Origin: Bacillota bacterium
GTDB lineage: Bacteria; Bacillota; Clostridia; Oscillospirales; Oscillospiraceae
Direction: 5' to 3'
DNA length: 37,746 nt
NCBI GenBank assembly: GCA_029098045.1
Contig: JAQXNO010000004.1
Coordinates: forward strand, 1-37,746
Part shown: piece by piece, positions 7,747 to 17,721 of the stretch
How the letters are laid out: each line of letters starts with the position of its first letter
How positions within the stretch are numbered: position 1 is the stretch's first letter
Notes under the pieces: generated by a model
Databases searched by the model: none
The model's input: only the letters and a program-made list of their open reading frames with translations
Told to the model about the DNA's origin: nothing
Made by a program: the position numbers and the translations under genes

Positions 7747-7963
7747 AGCCGTACAGCATTTTGCTGTACGGCTCAGCTTGTCAAAAAAGTATTTTTGACA
7801 AGCTGCCTATGATTTTCAAACTTTTCAAAAAGTTTGAAAATCGCTTTGATTGGACGCAGTGACAACCCTGACGGTTTTCTTTCACACTTTCTTTCCCTCC
7901 GAAACTTTCGGCTGGGAGGGTTTATTGACAGCCTGAGCCGTACAGCATTTTGCCGTACGGCTC
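7747..7963. repeat. Cluster of consecutive hairpins in a convergent intergenic region
   Basis: AGCCGTACAGCA/TGCTGTACGGCT (7747-7773); CAGCTTGTCAAAAA/TTTTTGACAAGCTG (7774-7805); GATTTTCAAACTTT/AAAGTTTGAAAATC (7811-7842); CCCTCCGAAA..TTTCGG..GGGAGGG (~7895-7920); GAGCCGTACAGCA/TGCCGTACGGCTC (7935-7963), which near-repeats the first. Confidence 0.8.
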
Positions 7964-7975
7964 TTCATTTACTGA

Positions 7976-8749
7976 TTACTTATTTTTTTCGATGTCCGCG
8001 GTGATGATCTTCTTCATCGCCTCGATGCCCACCCTGATGGCACCGGAGGTGTCCTCCGTCATCTTCATGAAAAGACCTGCTTTCTCACGCTCCTGATTCC
8101 AGACCGCGTGAAAGCAGCTGCCGCAGCGGACATGAAGTGCGGATGCCACAACAAACAGCGCAGCAGATTCCATTTCGCTGGCCTTGACACCGAGCCGTTT
8201 CCAGCTTTCCCATTTCTGAAGCAGCTCATAGGAAACAGGTGACTTTTCAGGGCTGTGCTGGCCATAGAAGGCATCCTTGCACTGGACAACACCCACATGG
8301 GTCCTGTAGCCCAGTTGCTCACCGGCTGCCTTCAGTGCGGCAGTGATCTCGAAGTCCGGCACGGCGGGAAATTCGATGGGCGCATACTCCAAAGAGGTGT
8401 GCTCATATCGAATGGCGCCGTTTGCGACCACCACATCACCGGGGCATACATCCATGTCGATGCCGCCGCAGGTTCCAATGCGGATAAAGGTATCCGCACC
8501 GATGGCTGCCAGTTCCTCCATGGCAATGGAGGCGGAAGGGCCGCCGATGCCGGTGGAGCAAACCGACACCTTCTCCCCCAGAAGGGTGCCGGTCCAGATA
8601 TTATATTCCCGGTTCATACCAATATGTATCGGATGATCAAAATTCTTTGCAATGGATTCACATCGGCCGGGATCACCGGGCAGAAACACATAGCGGCCAA
8701 CGTCGCCTTCTTTGCAGTGAATATGAAACTGCATACCGATATCTTGCAT
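7976..8749 (-). CDS. udp: Nucleoside phosphorylase, uridine phosphorylase-like
   Basis: [62 protein letters not shown]. Confidence 0.88.
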   Translation of the reverse strand: MQDIGMQFHIHCKEGDVGRYVFLPGDPGRCESIAKNFDHPIHIGMNREYNIWTGTLLGEKVSVCSTGIGGPSASIAMEELAAIGADTFIRIGTCGGIDMDVCPGDVVVANGAIRYEHTSLEYAPIEFPAVPDFEITAALKAAGEQLGYRTHVGVVQCKDAFYGQHSPEKSPVSYELLQKWESWKRLGVKASEMESAALFVVASALHVRCGSCFHAVWNQEREKAGLFMKMTEDTSGAIRVGIEAMKKIITADIEKNK

Positions 8750-8782
8750 CGTACATCCTCCTTAAATATAATTCATAAGCTC

Positions 8783-8811
8783 AGTATAACATATACCCGT
8801 ATCTTTCGCAA
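8783..8811 (-). promoter_or_regulatory. Promoter for the uridine phosphorylase gene
   Basis: On the minus strand: TTGCGA (8811-8806), 17-bp spacer, TATACT (8788-8783). Confidence 0.6.
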
Positions 8812-8828
8812 GGCGCAGTCACGTATTC

Positions 8829-9257
8829 CTAAGCATTCAGAAAGATCAACTCATCATAGCCGGTCTCTTCATCCTGCTCTACGCCGAAATCAACGCCGGG
8901 TAGCTCTCCAATCACCAGTTCGCAGGTGGTATTGACAATGCACCCGGAGCAAAGATGACCGCCGATTGTACTGAGATCTCCTTTGGACAGGGCAATGTGA
9001 ATGTGGCAGCGTTTGGCACTGACGGTACCGTTCAGGCTCACGATCTCACAGTGCTCCGTGATCTCCCGGATAGTGACGCCGCTGGCATCCCGGATTTTGC
9101 CCCGGAGAATGCAGCCGACACCGCTGAGCAAAACACCTGCCCGGATGTTCTTTTCCGCACAGACTGCCAGGATGGAGTCCTTCAGATCCTCGCCCCGTTT
9201 TAAGCGAATGCAGTGGCAAATCATCTCTCCCCTGCCGGTTACAAGTCGATATTCCAT
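8829..9257 (-). CDS. PPC/DUF296 domain DNA-binding-like protein
   Basis: MEYRLVTGRGEMICHCIRLKRGEDLKDSI...GVGCILRGKI...GHLCSGCIVNTTCELVIGEL matches the PPC fold pattern; SD GGAGG before MEYR. Confidence 0.8.
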   Translation of the reverse strand: MEYRLVTGRGEMICHCIRLKRGEDLKDSILAVCAEKNIRAGVLLSGVGCILRGKIRDASGVTIREITEHCEIVSLNGTVSAKRCHIHIALSKGDLSTIGGHLCSGCIVNTTCELVIGELPGVDFGVEQDEETGYDELIFLNA

Positions 9258-9277
9258 AGAAATACCTCCAAAGAAAA

Positions 9278-12200
9278 TCAAAAGAAGCTGACCTGACTGG
9301 TATCCGGCAAGCCTCCAAACGCGCCAGCGTCCTTCAGCATCTGGATATGGGTCTTGGAAACCTTCGGACAGGCAAGCGAAAACTCTTCAATGGACAAAAA
9401 CTCCTTGTCCTTTCGCCCATCCATGATGTCCCATGCGGCGCTTTCACCCAAACCCGAAATGGCCACAAAGGGCGGCAGAATCTTACCGTCTTTGATCAGA
9501 AATTTGGTTGCATGGGAGTCGTAAATGCTGATGGGCAGGAATTCAAGACCACGCAGATAGAACTCGTAGACGACCTCCATGGTGGTCAGCAGATCCTCGT
9601 CCTTTGCCGTTGCGTCCTCGTTGGTATCAATGGCATCGATGTTGGCAAGGATCGCCTCCATACCGCCGGTCATCAGTGCCGCATCGAAGCCACCCTTCTG
9701 GCTGCGGCGATAGAAATAGGCCGCGTAGAATGCCAAAGGATGATAGACCTTGAACCAGGCAATACGAAATGCCATCATGCAGTAGGCAACCGCGTGTGCT
9801 TTGGGAAACAAATACTTGATTTTCTTGCAGGAGCCAATGTACCAGTCCGGCACCCCGGCGGCCACCATCTCCTCTTCCGCACCGGGAGGCAAGCCCTTTC
9901 CCTTTCGGACGGATTCCATAATCTTGAAGGCACGCTTATCGGGCATTCCACAGGAAATCAGATAGAGCATAATGTCGTCACGGGCGCCGATGGTCTGATC
10001 CACCGTGGCGGTTTTGGAGTTGATCAGATCCTTTGCATTGCCAAGCCACACGTCCGTACCGTGGGTATAACCACAGATACGAACCAGAAAATCAAACTTC
10101 GTGGGCATGGTGTCCAGCAGAACGCCGCGGGTAAACCGGGTGTTAAACTCCGGAACACCCACTGCCCCGGTGGGACCCAAAAGCGCGTTATTCTCGTAGC
10201 CGAGAATCTTGGAGGACGTGAAAATGGACATGGTACCTTTGTCATCCAGCGGTATTGTTTTGGCATCCACCCCGGTCATATCCTCCATCATACGGATCAT
10301 CGTCGGGTCATCGTGACCCAGCATATCCAGTTTCAGAAGATTTTCCTCCATGGAGTGGTACTCAAAATGGGTGGTAATCTGGTCGCTGTTCGGGTCATCC
10401 GCCGGGTGCTGCACCGGGCAGAAATCCCAGATCTCATTCTCCTGTGGGATAACCACCAGACCACCGGGATGCTGTCCCGTCGTACGGCGCACACCCACAC
10501 AGCCGGAAGCAAGCCGTGCTTCCTCTGCCTTGGCTGCCGTTCGACCACGCTCCTGCAGATACTTTTTGACGTAGCCAAAGGCGGTCTTCTCCGCAACGGT
10601 GCCGATGGTTCCGGCACGGAACACATGGGACGCACCAAACATGGAGATACAGTATTTATGGGCTTCTGCCTGATATTCGCCTGAGAAGTTCAGGTCAATA
10701 TCGGGAACCTTATCGCCGCCGAAGCCAAGGAAAGTTTCAAAGGGAATGTTGAAGCCGTCCTTTTCCAGCTGCGTTCCGCAAATGGGGCAAAGGGCGTCGG
10801 GAAGGTCTGCACCGCAGTTGAATTCCTTGGGCACATCCAGAATCGTGTGCTTGCAGGCAGGATTCGGACAGCGGTAATGGGGCGGGAAGGAATTGACCTC
10901 CGTAATGCCGGACATGTATGCCACAATGGACGAGCCGACGGAACCACGGGAGCCCACCAGATAGCCGTTCTCCAGAGAGTTCTGCACCAGCCGCTGGGCA
11001 GACATATAAATGACATCGTAATGGCAGGAGATGATGTCGTGAAGCTCCGTTTCCACACGGTCAACAAACAGCTGCGGCGGATTCTCGCCGTACAGGCGGT
11101 GGAGCTTGCCGTAGACCAATTGCTTCAGATCTTCCACGGAGTTTTCAATCTTCGGTGCAAACAGGTTATGGGGGACAGGGCGAAGTGTCTCACACATATC
11201 CGCAATCAAATTCGGATTGGTCACGACCACTTCATAGGCCTTCTCTTCACCCAGGTACGAGAATTCCTCCAGCATTTCATCCGTAGTGCGGAAATACAGC
11301 GGATTCGGTCTGTCCGCATCGTCAAAGCCCTTTGTTGCCAGCAGAATATGCCGGAAGATCTCGTCCTCGGGATTCAGGAAGTGGACGTCGCCGGTGGCGA
11401 CGACCGGCTTGCCCAGTTCCGCACCCAGACGAACGACGGTCCGGTTGTAGCTGCGCAGCTCCTCCACATCCGCGGCAATTCCCTTCTCCAGCATGAACAT
11501 ATTGTTGGCGATAGGCTGAATCTCGAGAAAATCGTAGAATGAGGCAATGCGTTTGAGCTCATCGTCACTTTTGCGGTCGAGAATTGCCTGAAACAATTCA
11601 CCGGCCTCGCAGGCGGAACCGATGATCAGGCCTTCCCGATATTTCAGCAGTTCGGACTTCGGGATTCTGGGCACACGTCGGAAATACTTCAGATTGGAAT
11701 CGGAAATCAGGTGGTAGAGATTTCGAAGGCCAACCTGATTCTTTGCGAAAAGAATGATATGCCGTGCCTGACGGTCAGTCACGCGTCCGCCGGAGCGGAG
11801 CTTCGTCATGGCCGGGTTGATTGCCTGCAAAGAGTGAACATTGTGCTCCTCCTCCAGCTTCTGCATCAGCTTCGTCATAATCAGGCCGCAGGTCAGTGCG
11901 TCATCTCCTGCACGGTGATGGTTAAAGTCCGGCAGGCTCAGGGCATTGGAAACGATGTTCAATTTGAATTTACCAAGCTGCGGCATCAGATTCTGGGAAA
12001 GAATCAATGTATCCGCAGCGGTAAAGTTGTATTCATAGCCCAAGCGTGCGCATTCTGCCCGAATGAAGCCGGTATCAAAGTCGGAATTATGGGCAACCAG
12101 AACCCTGCTTCCGACAAATTCCAGAAATTTGGGCAGCACCTCTTCGATCTTCGGTGCGCCCACCAGCATATCGTCGGTGATGCCCGTCAGATCCACGATC

Positions 12201-13591
12201 TTTCGATCCAATTTCCGCTCCGGGTCGACAAAGGTTTGAAAACGATCCAATTCCTGTCCGTTTTTCAGAACGACGGCACCGATTTCAATAATGCGGTCGG
12301 TGCGGGAGGAAAGGCCGGTGGTTTCCAGGTCGAAGGCTACGAATTCCTGATCGAAACCCATTTCCCGGGTTCCGTGGACAACGATTCGGTCATCCACATC
12401 ATTGACATAGTAGCCCTCGCAGCCATAGAGGATCTTGATGGTTTCATCGGTACCGGCCACTTTTGGGGGACCCTTCCAGTTTTCCACAGTATGCAGCGCA
12501 TCGGTAAAGGATTGGCAGCAGCCATGATCGGTAATGGCGATGGCACGATGACCCCATGCGGCGGCCTGCTTGATGGCGGCATCCGTGGAGGTCAGGGCAT
12601 CCATATTGGACATTGTGGTGTGCAGGTGCAGCTCCACGCGCTTTGCGCCTTCTGCCAGATCCATTCGTTTGGACATGGAACCGGGCATCATGGAGAAGGG
12701 CTTGAGCACCAGCTCATTGTCGTAGCGGTTCAGTTCCAGCCTGCCCTGCACCTTCAGGACGCTGCCCACTTTCACATTTTCCAGAATCGGTTTGGCTTCA
12801 TTTGCTTCCATGAAGCGGTTAATCCGCACGGAACCATAATTATCGGTCATGTCGAAGCTGATGACCCATGCATTGCGTTTTTTCAGCTCCTTGTGGTCAA
12901 CCGCAAAGACCTTGCCCTCCACGATCACGCTGCTCATATTCAAATTCAATTCCTTCATAGGAACCACATTGCCGTGGAAGGGCTTTCCGTAGAAGGGTTC
13001 AATCTGGGACGGGGCGGCTTTCTCTTTTTCCTTTGATACAGGCAAAGCGGCGGGACGTTCCTGCATCAGCCGGGCGCGCATGGAATCCATGGCTTCAAAA
13101 AGAGCCTGTCCTTCCAGCATCTGCCCAGCCTCGATCTGAATGGTCACCGGCGCGGCAAAACGTTCCCGCAGGGCTGTCTGCACCATGGGGACGCACTCTT
13201 CCAGCGTTTTCTTTCCGTTGGCCGCAAGCTGAACGGTCAGGTCTGTTCCGTTCCAAATCCACTTCGCACCGGCAAGGCTTCCCCGGTTCATGGAATTGAT
13301 CTGCACGAATAGATCGCGCAGCTCCTCCTCTTCCACAAGACACAGCTGATTCTCTGGATGTGTCACCGTCAGTTCGAACTGCCGCAGTCCGTACAACCCG
13401 GCAATATCACTTTCCGCCTGTGCAATCAGGCGTCTCGGAATATAATGCTCCGCATGAGCAGCAATGCGGACACTTCCCCGTTCCGGATCAATATCCGCAG
13501 CTACAATAGCCGCCTGAGCAAGCGCGTTTTGCAGCGCCTCAGGCGGCTCATAGTCCGGGAACATATTCAGTAAGTAAATCTGTTCAGGCAT
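9278..13591 (-). CDS. polC: DNA polymerase III alpha subunit, PolC type, with 3'-5' exonuclease
   Basis: 1437 aa; OB-fold, PHP (VELHLHTTMSNMDALT), DEDDh exonuclease (FVAFDLETTGLSSRTDRIIEIGAV), PolC core (VGSRGSVGSSIVAYMSGITEVN, DKVPDIDLNFSGEYQ). Confidence 0.97.
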   Translation of the reverse strand: MPEQIYLLNMFPDYEPPEALQNALAQAAIVAADIDPERGSVRIAAHAEHYIPRRLIAQAESDIAGLYGLRQFELTVTHPENQLCLVEEEELRDLFVQINSMNRGSLAGAKWIWNGTDLTVQLAANGKKTLEECVPMVQTALRERFAAPVTIQIEAGQMLEGQALFEAMDSMRARLMQERPAALPVSKEKEKAAPSQIEPFYGKPFHGNVVPMKELNLNMSSVIVEGKVFAVDHKELKKRNAWVISFDMTDNYGSVRINRFMEANEAKPILENVKVGSVLKVQGRLELNRYDNELVLKPFSMMPGSMSKRMDLAEGAKRVELHLHTTMSNMDALTSTDAAIKQAAAWGHRAIAITDHGCCQSFTDALHTVENWKGPPKVAGTDETIKILYGCEGYYVNDVDDRIVVHGTREMGFDQEFVAFDLETTGLSSRTDRIIEIGAVVLKNGQELDRFQTFVDPERKLDRKIVDLTGITDDMLVGAPKIEEVLPKFLEFVGSRVLVAHNSDFDTGFIRAECARLGYEYNFTAADTLILSQNLMPQLGKFKLNIVSNALSLPDFNHHRAGDDALTCGLIMTKLMQKLEEEHNVHSLQAINPAMTKLRSGGRVTDRQARHIILFAKNQVGLRNLYHLISDSNLKYFRRVPRIPKSELLKYREGLIIGSACEAGELFQAILDRKSDDELKRIASFYDFLEIQPIANNMFMLEKGIAADVEELRSYNRTVVRLGAELGKPVVATGDVHFLNPEDEIFRHILLATKGFDDADRPNPLYFRTTDEMLEEFSYLGEEKAYEVVVTNPNLIADMCETLRPVPHNLFAPKIENSVEDLKQLVYGKLHRLYGENPPQLFVDRVETELHDIISCHYDVIYMSAQRLVQNSLENGYLVGSRGSVGSSIVAYMSGITEVNSFPPHYRCPNPACKHTILDVPKEFNCGADLPDALCPICGTQLEKDGFNIPFETFLGFGGDKVPDIDLNFSGEYQAEAHKYCISMFGASHVFRAGTIGTVAEKTAFGYVKKYLQERGRTAAKAEEARLASGCVGVRRTTGQHPGGLVVIPQENEIWDFCPVQHPADDPNSDQITTHFEYHSMEENLLKLDMLGHDDPTMIRMMEDMTGVDAKTIPLDDKGTMSIFTSSKILGYENNALLGPTGAVGVPEFNTRFTRGVLLDTMPTKFDFLVRICGYTHGTDVWLGNAKDLINSKTATVDQTIGARDDIMLYLISCGMPDKRAFKIMESVRKGKGLPPGAEEEMVAAGVPDWYIGSCKKIKYLFPKAHAVAYCMMAFRIAWFKVYHPLAFYAAYFYRRSQKGGFDAALMTGGMEAILANIDAIDTNEDATAKDEDLLTTMEVVYEFYLRGLEFLPISIYDSHATKFLIKDGKILPPFVAISGLGESAAWDIMDGRKDKEFLSIEEFSLACPKVSKTHIQMLKDAGAFGGLPDTSQVSFF

Positions 13592-13638
13592 AAACGAATC
13601 TCTCTGGTGTGGCCGGTTTTAACCGGCCGGTTCTTTCT

Positions 13639-14685
13639 TTACATTGCGTCAATACGTTTGAGCAGCGCACCCAGCAGCTCCTCATAGGGGAGTTTTTCTA
13701 CCTGTTCTCCTTTTTCGAAGATCATGCCCCATCCGTCACCGCCTGCAATACCGATATCGGCTTCCCGCGCTTCGCCGGGTCCATTGACCACACAGCCCAT
13801 GACTGCCACGGTAATGGGCTTTTCGCAGGTTTTCAGTGCTTCGTCCACCTGATTTACAAGACCTATGAGGTCAATACGGGTACGCCCACAGGTGGGGCAG
13901 GAAATGATGTTGACACCCTCCTTGCGAAGGCCGGCTGCTTTGAGAATATCCTTGGCAGCATAGACTTCCTCCACAGGGTCGTCGGTCAGACTGACACGGA
14001 TAGTATCGCCGATGCCGTCCAGCAGCAGCGTGCCAATGCCCATGGCCGATTTCATCAATCCCATCTTCACCGGGCCGGTCTCCGTTACGCCGATGTGCAG
14101 CGGATAATCGCACCTGCTGCGGAAAAGCCGTGCAGCCGCAACCATGGTGGGTACAGCGGAGGATTTCATGGACAGACAGGTATCATAAAAACCGTACTTT
14201 TCCAGCAGCTCCAGATGCTCAAAGGCACTCTCCACCAGCGCTTCTGCCGTGGGATGCCCGTACTTTTCCAGCAATCTCTTGTCAAGGCTGCCGCCATTGA
14301 CGCCAATACGGATGGGGATGTGTTTATCCCTGCACACATCCACCACCGCCTTAACCCGGTCTTCCCCGCCAATATTGCCGGGATTGATGCGGATTTTGGA
14401 CGCACCGCCTTCTGCGGCGGCAATGGCCAGCTTATAGTCAAAATGAATGTCTGCAACCAGAGGCAGGGGGCTCTCCCGGCAAATCTCAGCAAATCCTCTG
14501 GCGGCCTCCATATTGGGCACCGCCAGCCGCGCAATCTGGCAGCCCGCGGTTTTCAGCTTCCGAATCTGCTCCAAAGAAGCTTCCACATCCGTTGTCTTTG
14601 TGTTAAGCATGGACTGAATGACAACCGGGGCACCGCCGCCAATCAGCACATCCCCTACCCGAATCTGTCTTGTCATAACGATCAC
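13639..14685 (-). CDS. ispG: 4-hydroxy-3-methylbut-2-en-1-yl diphosphate synthase (flavodoxin)
   Basis: IRVGDVLIGGGAPVVIQSMLNTKTTDV, RINPGNIG, SCPTCGRTRIDL, VMGCVVNGPGEAREADIGIAGG. Confidence 0.96.
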   Translation of the reverse strand: MIVMTRQIRVGDVLIGGGAPVVIQSMLNTKTTDVEASLEQIRKLKTAGCQIARLAVPNMEAARGFAEICRESPLPLVADIHFDYKLAIAAAEGGASKIRINPGNIGGEDRVKAVVDVCRDKHIPIRIGVNGGSLDKRLLEKYGHPTAEALVESAFEHLELLEKYGFYDTCLSMKSSAVPTMVAAARLFRSRCDYPLHIGVTETGPVKMGLMKSAMGIGTLLLDGIGDTIRVSLTDDPVEEVYAAKDILKAAGLRKEGVNIISCPTCGRTRIDLIGLVNQVDEALKTCEKPITVAVMGCVVNGPGEAREADIGIAGGDGWGMIFEKGEQVEKLPYEELLGALLKRIDAM

Positions 14686-15743
14686 CCTCTGAAAATTGCA
14701 AAAATATCCTTGAACATAATCAGCGCCATCAGACCCAACAGCAGAATCATAAACGCGCCGTGGATATATCCCTCGTACTTGGGATCGATTTTTTTGTGGA
14801 GCACTTTTTCAAAGAAAGTAGTAATCAGCACACCAACCACACGCCCTCCATCCAGTGCGGGAATGGGCAGCAGATTCATGACCGCAAGATTCACGGCGAT
14901 CATGCCGCCAAAGGACAGCATGTTCAGCAGGGCGGTCAGGGCGCTGTCGGATTCCTGGGCCACATCGGACATCATCTGGACAATGCCCACAGGACCGGAA
15001 AGATCCTGCACACCGGCCTTACCGGAAAAGAGCATTTGCAGGCTCAGGCGGACGTTTCGAATGTTGTCCAGAACAACCTTCCAGACAAACTGCACTTTCT
15101 CAGGGAAACCAACTTCAGCAACCCTTCCAAATACAAAACCATAGTGAAGATAGGCCGAACCATCCTCATTCTGGTGGGTGTGCCCCATCTCGAGATTATG
15201 AAATGCGAGCTTTTCCCCATTTCTCAGAACCACCACATCATGATGGGTGGTTTTATTCAGTTCAAATATCAGGGAAATATCACTGTTGATATAGATGGCT
15301 TCTCCGTCGATTTCCAGAATCTGGTCACCGACCTGTAAACCATCTTCACCGCTGAAGATACAGCAGTCGGTAAACTCATTGATTTCGGGTACCACGATTT
15401 GGCTGCCCGGCAGATACAGGAACGCAAAAATCAGTACACCCACAATGAAGTTCATGGCGGCACCGGCAACCAGAATGATCAGACGCTTCCACCAGGCGGC
15501 TTTATCAAAGGAGCGGGGATTCTCACTGCCGCCGTCTTCACCCTCCATGGCACAGAAGCCGCCGATGGGAATACAGCGGATGGAATACAGAGTCTCCCCC
15601 ACCTGCTTTTTGAAAATCGCAGGACCCATAAAGATTGCAAACTCATTGACCTGCACACCGGAGAGCTTCGCAGCCACAAAGTGACCAAGCTCATGGACAA
15701 AAATCAAAATGCTGAACAGTAGAATCGCGAAAAGAATGCTCAT
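14682..15743 (-). CDS. rseP: Site-2 protease / RseP family zinc metalloprotease
   Basis: HELGHFVAAK metal motif, PDZ-like central region, LLPIPALDGGRV. Confidence 0.93.
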   Translation of the reverse strand: MSILFAILLFSILIFVHELGHFVAAKLSGVQVNEFAIFMGPAIFKKQVGETLYSIRCIPIGGFCAMEGEDGGSENPRSFDKAAWWKRLIILVAGAAMNFIVGVLIFAFLYLPGSQIVVPEINEFTDCCIFSGEDGLQVGDQILEIDGEAIYINSDISLIFELNKTTHHDVVVLRNGEKLAFHNLEMGHTHQNEDGSAYLHYGFVFGRVAEVGFPEKVQFVWKVVLDNIRNVRLSLQMLFSGKAGVQDLSGPVGIVQMMSDVAQESDSALTALLNMLSFGGMIAVNLAVMNLLPIPALDGGRVVGVLITTFFEKVLHKKIDPKYEGYIHGAFMILLLGLMALIMFKDIFAIFRG

Positions 15744-15755
15744 GAAAAGACCTCG

Positions 15756-16901
15756 TTAAGAATCGTTCACGCAGATTCTGGCAAGGCGATCAGCCTCCAG
15801 AATCTCCTCCAACGTGGGATTTTGGATAAATGGAACGGTATCCACCGCATGGCGCACAAGACGGTAGATGTCATAAAAGCCGATCTCATCCCGCAGAAAC
15901 TTGGCAACTGCTTCCTCGTTGGCACCGTTCATGACAGGGCAGGCAGTTCCACCTTTCTTCGCGCACTCCATCGCAAGTGCCAGACAGGGGAAGCTTTTCA
16001 AATCGGGTTCACTGAAGGTCAGCGGCCCGCAGGACAGCAGATCCAAAGCATCCACAGGGCAGGTTGTACGGGCAGGATAAGTCAGCGCCAACTGAATGGG
16101 CAGGCGCATATCGGGCGTACCCATCTGAGCCATTACCGCGCCGTCCACAAATTCCACCATGGAGTGAATGATGCTCTGGCGATGGATCACCACATCCACC
16201 TGCTCCAGAGGCATTTCGTACAGCCGCATGGCCTCGATCACTTCCAGGCCCTTGTTCATAAGCGTTGCACAGTCGATGGTAATCTTTGCACCCATTTTCC
16301 AGTTTGGGTGCTTCAGCGCATCCGCTTTTGTCACCTTCCGGAGCTGTTCCCTGCTCATACCGAAGAACGGGCCGCCGGAACAGGTCAATACCAGACGTTT
16401 TACCTCGCTGCGATCATGGCAGCCCATGAGACACTGATAGATTGCGGAATGCTCCGAGTCGACGGGGATGATTTCCACATTATGTGCCTTTGCTTCCGCC
16501 ATGACCAGTTCACCGGCGCAGACCAGGGTCTCCTTATTGGCAAGGCCGACGCGTTTACCGGCGCGAATCGCCGCAAGGGTCGGCTTTAATCCAACCATAC
16601 CCACCACAGCGGTGATCACACAGTCCGCGCAGGAAATAGTCGCCGCCTCAATCAGGCCCTCTTCACCGAAAGAAATCCTGATTGGCAGGTCAGCAATCTC
16701 TTTCGCCAGCTGATCCGCTGCTTCCTTTGTTGCCATCACTGCCAGTTCCGGACAAAACACGCGGCACTGCTGCGCCATGCGCTCCACGCTGGTTCCTGCT
16801 GTCAATGCCGCCACCTTCACACCCGCAATGCGGCTGATGATGTCCAGGCTTTGCCGTCCAATAGAGCCGGTAGAGCCAAGAATGCTGACACATTTCACCA
16901 T
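15756..16901 (-). CDS. dxr: 1-deoxy-D-xylulose-5-phosphate reductoisomerase
   Basis: VSILGSTGSIGRQSLDII, GLANKETLVCAGELV, PVDSEHSAIYQCL, ASGGPF-like TCSGGPFFG, HPNWKMGAKITIDCATLMNKGLEVIEA. Confidence 0.97.
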   Translation of the reverse strand: MVKCVSILGSTGSIGRQSLDIISRIAGVKVAALTAGTSVERMAQQCRVFCPELAVMATKEAADQLAKEIADLPIRISFGEEGLIEAATISCADCVITAVVGMVGLKPTLAAIRAGKRVGLANKETLVCAGELVMAEAKAHNVEIIPVDSEHSAIYQCLMGCHDRSEVKRLVLTCSGGPFFGMSREQLRKVTKADALKHPNWKMGAKITIDCATLMNKGLEVIEAMRLYEMPLEQVDVVIHRQSIIHSMVEFVDGAVMAQMGTPDMRLPIQLALTYPARTTCPVDALDLLSCGPLTFSEPDLKSFPCLALAMECAKKGGTACPVMNGANEEAVAKFLRDEIGFYDIYRLVRHAVDTVPFIQNPTLEEILEADRLARICVNDS

Positions 16902-16904
16902 AGG

Positions 16905-17720
16905 TTACACCACCAGAGGGATGAGAATCAGCAGCGATTCCATCAGGGGGCCGACCATCATCATAGAGTCAAAGCGGTCAAGAACACCGCCATGGCCTGG
17001 AATCAGGGTCCCATAGTCCTTGATACCTGTCTGCCGCTTGATGACCGAGAAGCACAGGTCTCCGAAAATACCAACCAGCGAACCCAGAAGGCCATAAATG
17101 ACCGCATAGAGGAAATTGACCTGGAAGTCAAAGGCAAACTTCAGAACAATGCCGTAAATAATCATACACACAATTGCTGAAATAATACCGCCAATGGCGC
17201 CCTCAATGGTCTTATTCTGGCTGATCACAGGTGCCAGCTTATGCTGGCCGAAGAAGTGGCCGGTAAAATATGCGCCTGCATCGGATGCAAAAGCAACCAC
17301 AAAGGGAATCAACACAATGTAGCGACCTACTCTGCTCATCGTCAGAATGCGAATGATACTGCCAAGCAGAAACGGTACAACGAAGCCCGCCACCATACAC
17401 ATACAAATCTTGTCGAAGGTGATCTTGATATGGGAAAGCATCATTTCCGCAAACAGAACGCCCGTGAAAAGCATCAGCCCGATCTGTCCAAGGGCATGGA
17501 TCGCGTTGTAGTGGCTCCAAATAACTACAGCAAACGCCATAACCGCCGCATGTATTACAAGTCTGGGCTCTTTTACCAGTTCTGTGCAGTACAGCAGTTC
17601 ATATGCAGCAATGGACATCAGCAACCCCCACACAATGGCAGCTGCAATGGTAGGCGCTGCCATCAGCAGAAGCAGCAGTACCGGCAGCAGTAAAACCGCG
17701 GAAATCACTCTAGTTTTCAT
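16905..17720 (-). CDS. cdsA: Phosphatidate cytidylyltransferase
   Basis: SDAGAYFTGHFFGQHKLAPVISQNKTIEGAIGG and SVIKRQTGIKDYGTLIPGHGGVLDRFDSMM. Start at MKTRVIS. Confidence 0.95.
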   Translation of the reverse strand: MKTRVISAVLLLPVLLLLLMAAPTIAAAIVWGLLMSIAAYELLYCTELVKEPRLVIHAAVMAFAVVIWSHYNAIHALGQIGLMLFTGVLFAEMMLSHIKITFDKICMCMVAGFVVPFLLGSIIRILTMSRVGRYIVLIPFVVAFASDAGAYFTGHFFGQHKLAPVISQNKTIEGAIGGIISAIVCMIIYGIVLKFAFDFQVNFLYAVIYGLLGSLVGIFGDLCFSVIKRQTGIKDYGTLIPGHGGVLDRFDSMMMVGPLMESLLILIPLVV

Positions 17721-17721
17721 T

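Noticed and set aside
7747-7963. CRISPR array
   Set aside because: The hairpins differ from each other and are not regularly spaced direct repeats; only the first and last match.
9347-13036. Long + strand ORFs (445 aa, 231 aa, 441 aa)
   Set aside because: All antisense to polC; His/Gln/Gly-rich shadow translations.
13609-15144. 511-aa + strand ORF
   Set aside because: Spans ispG and rseP in antisense; no domain, crosses two real genes.
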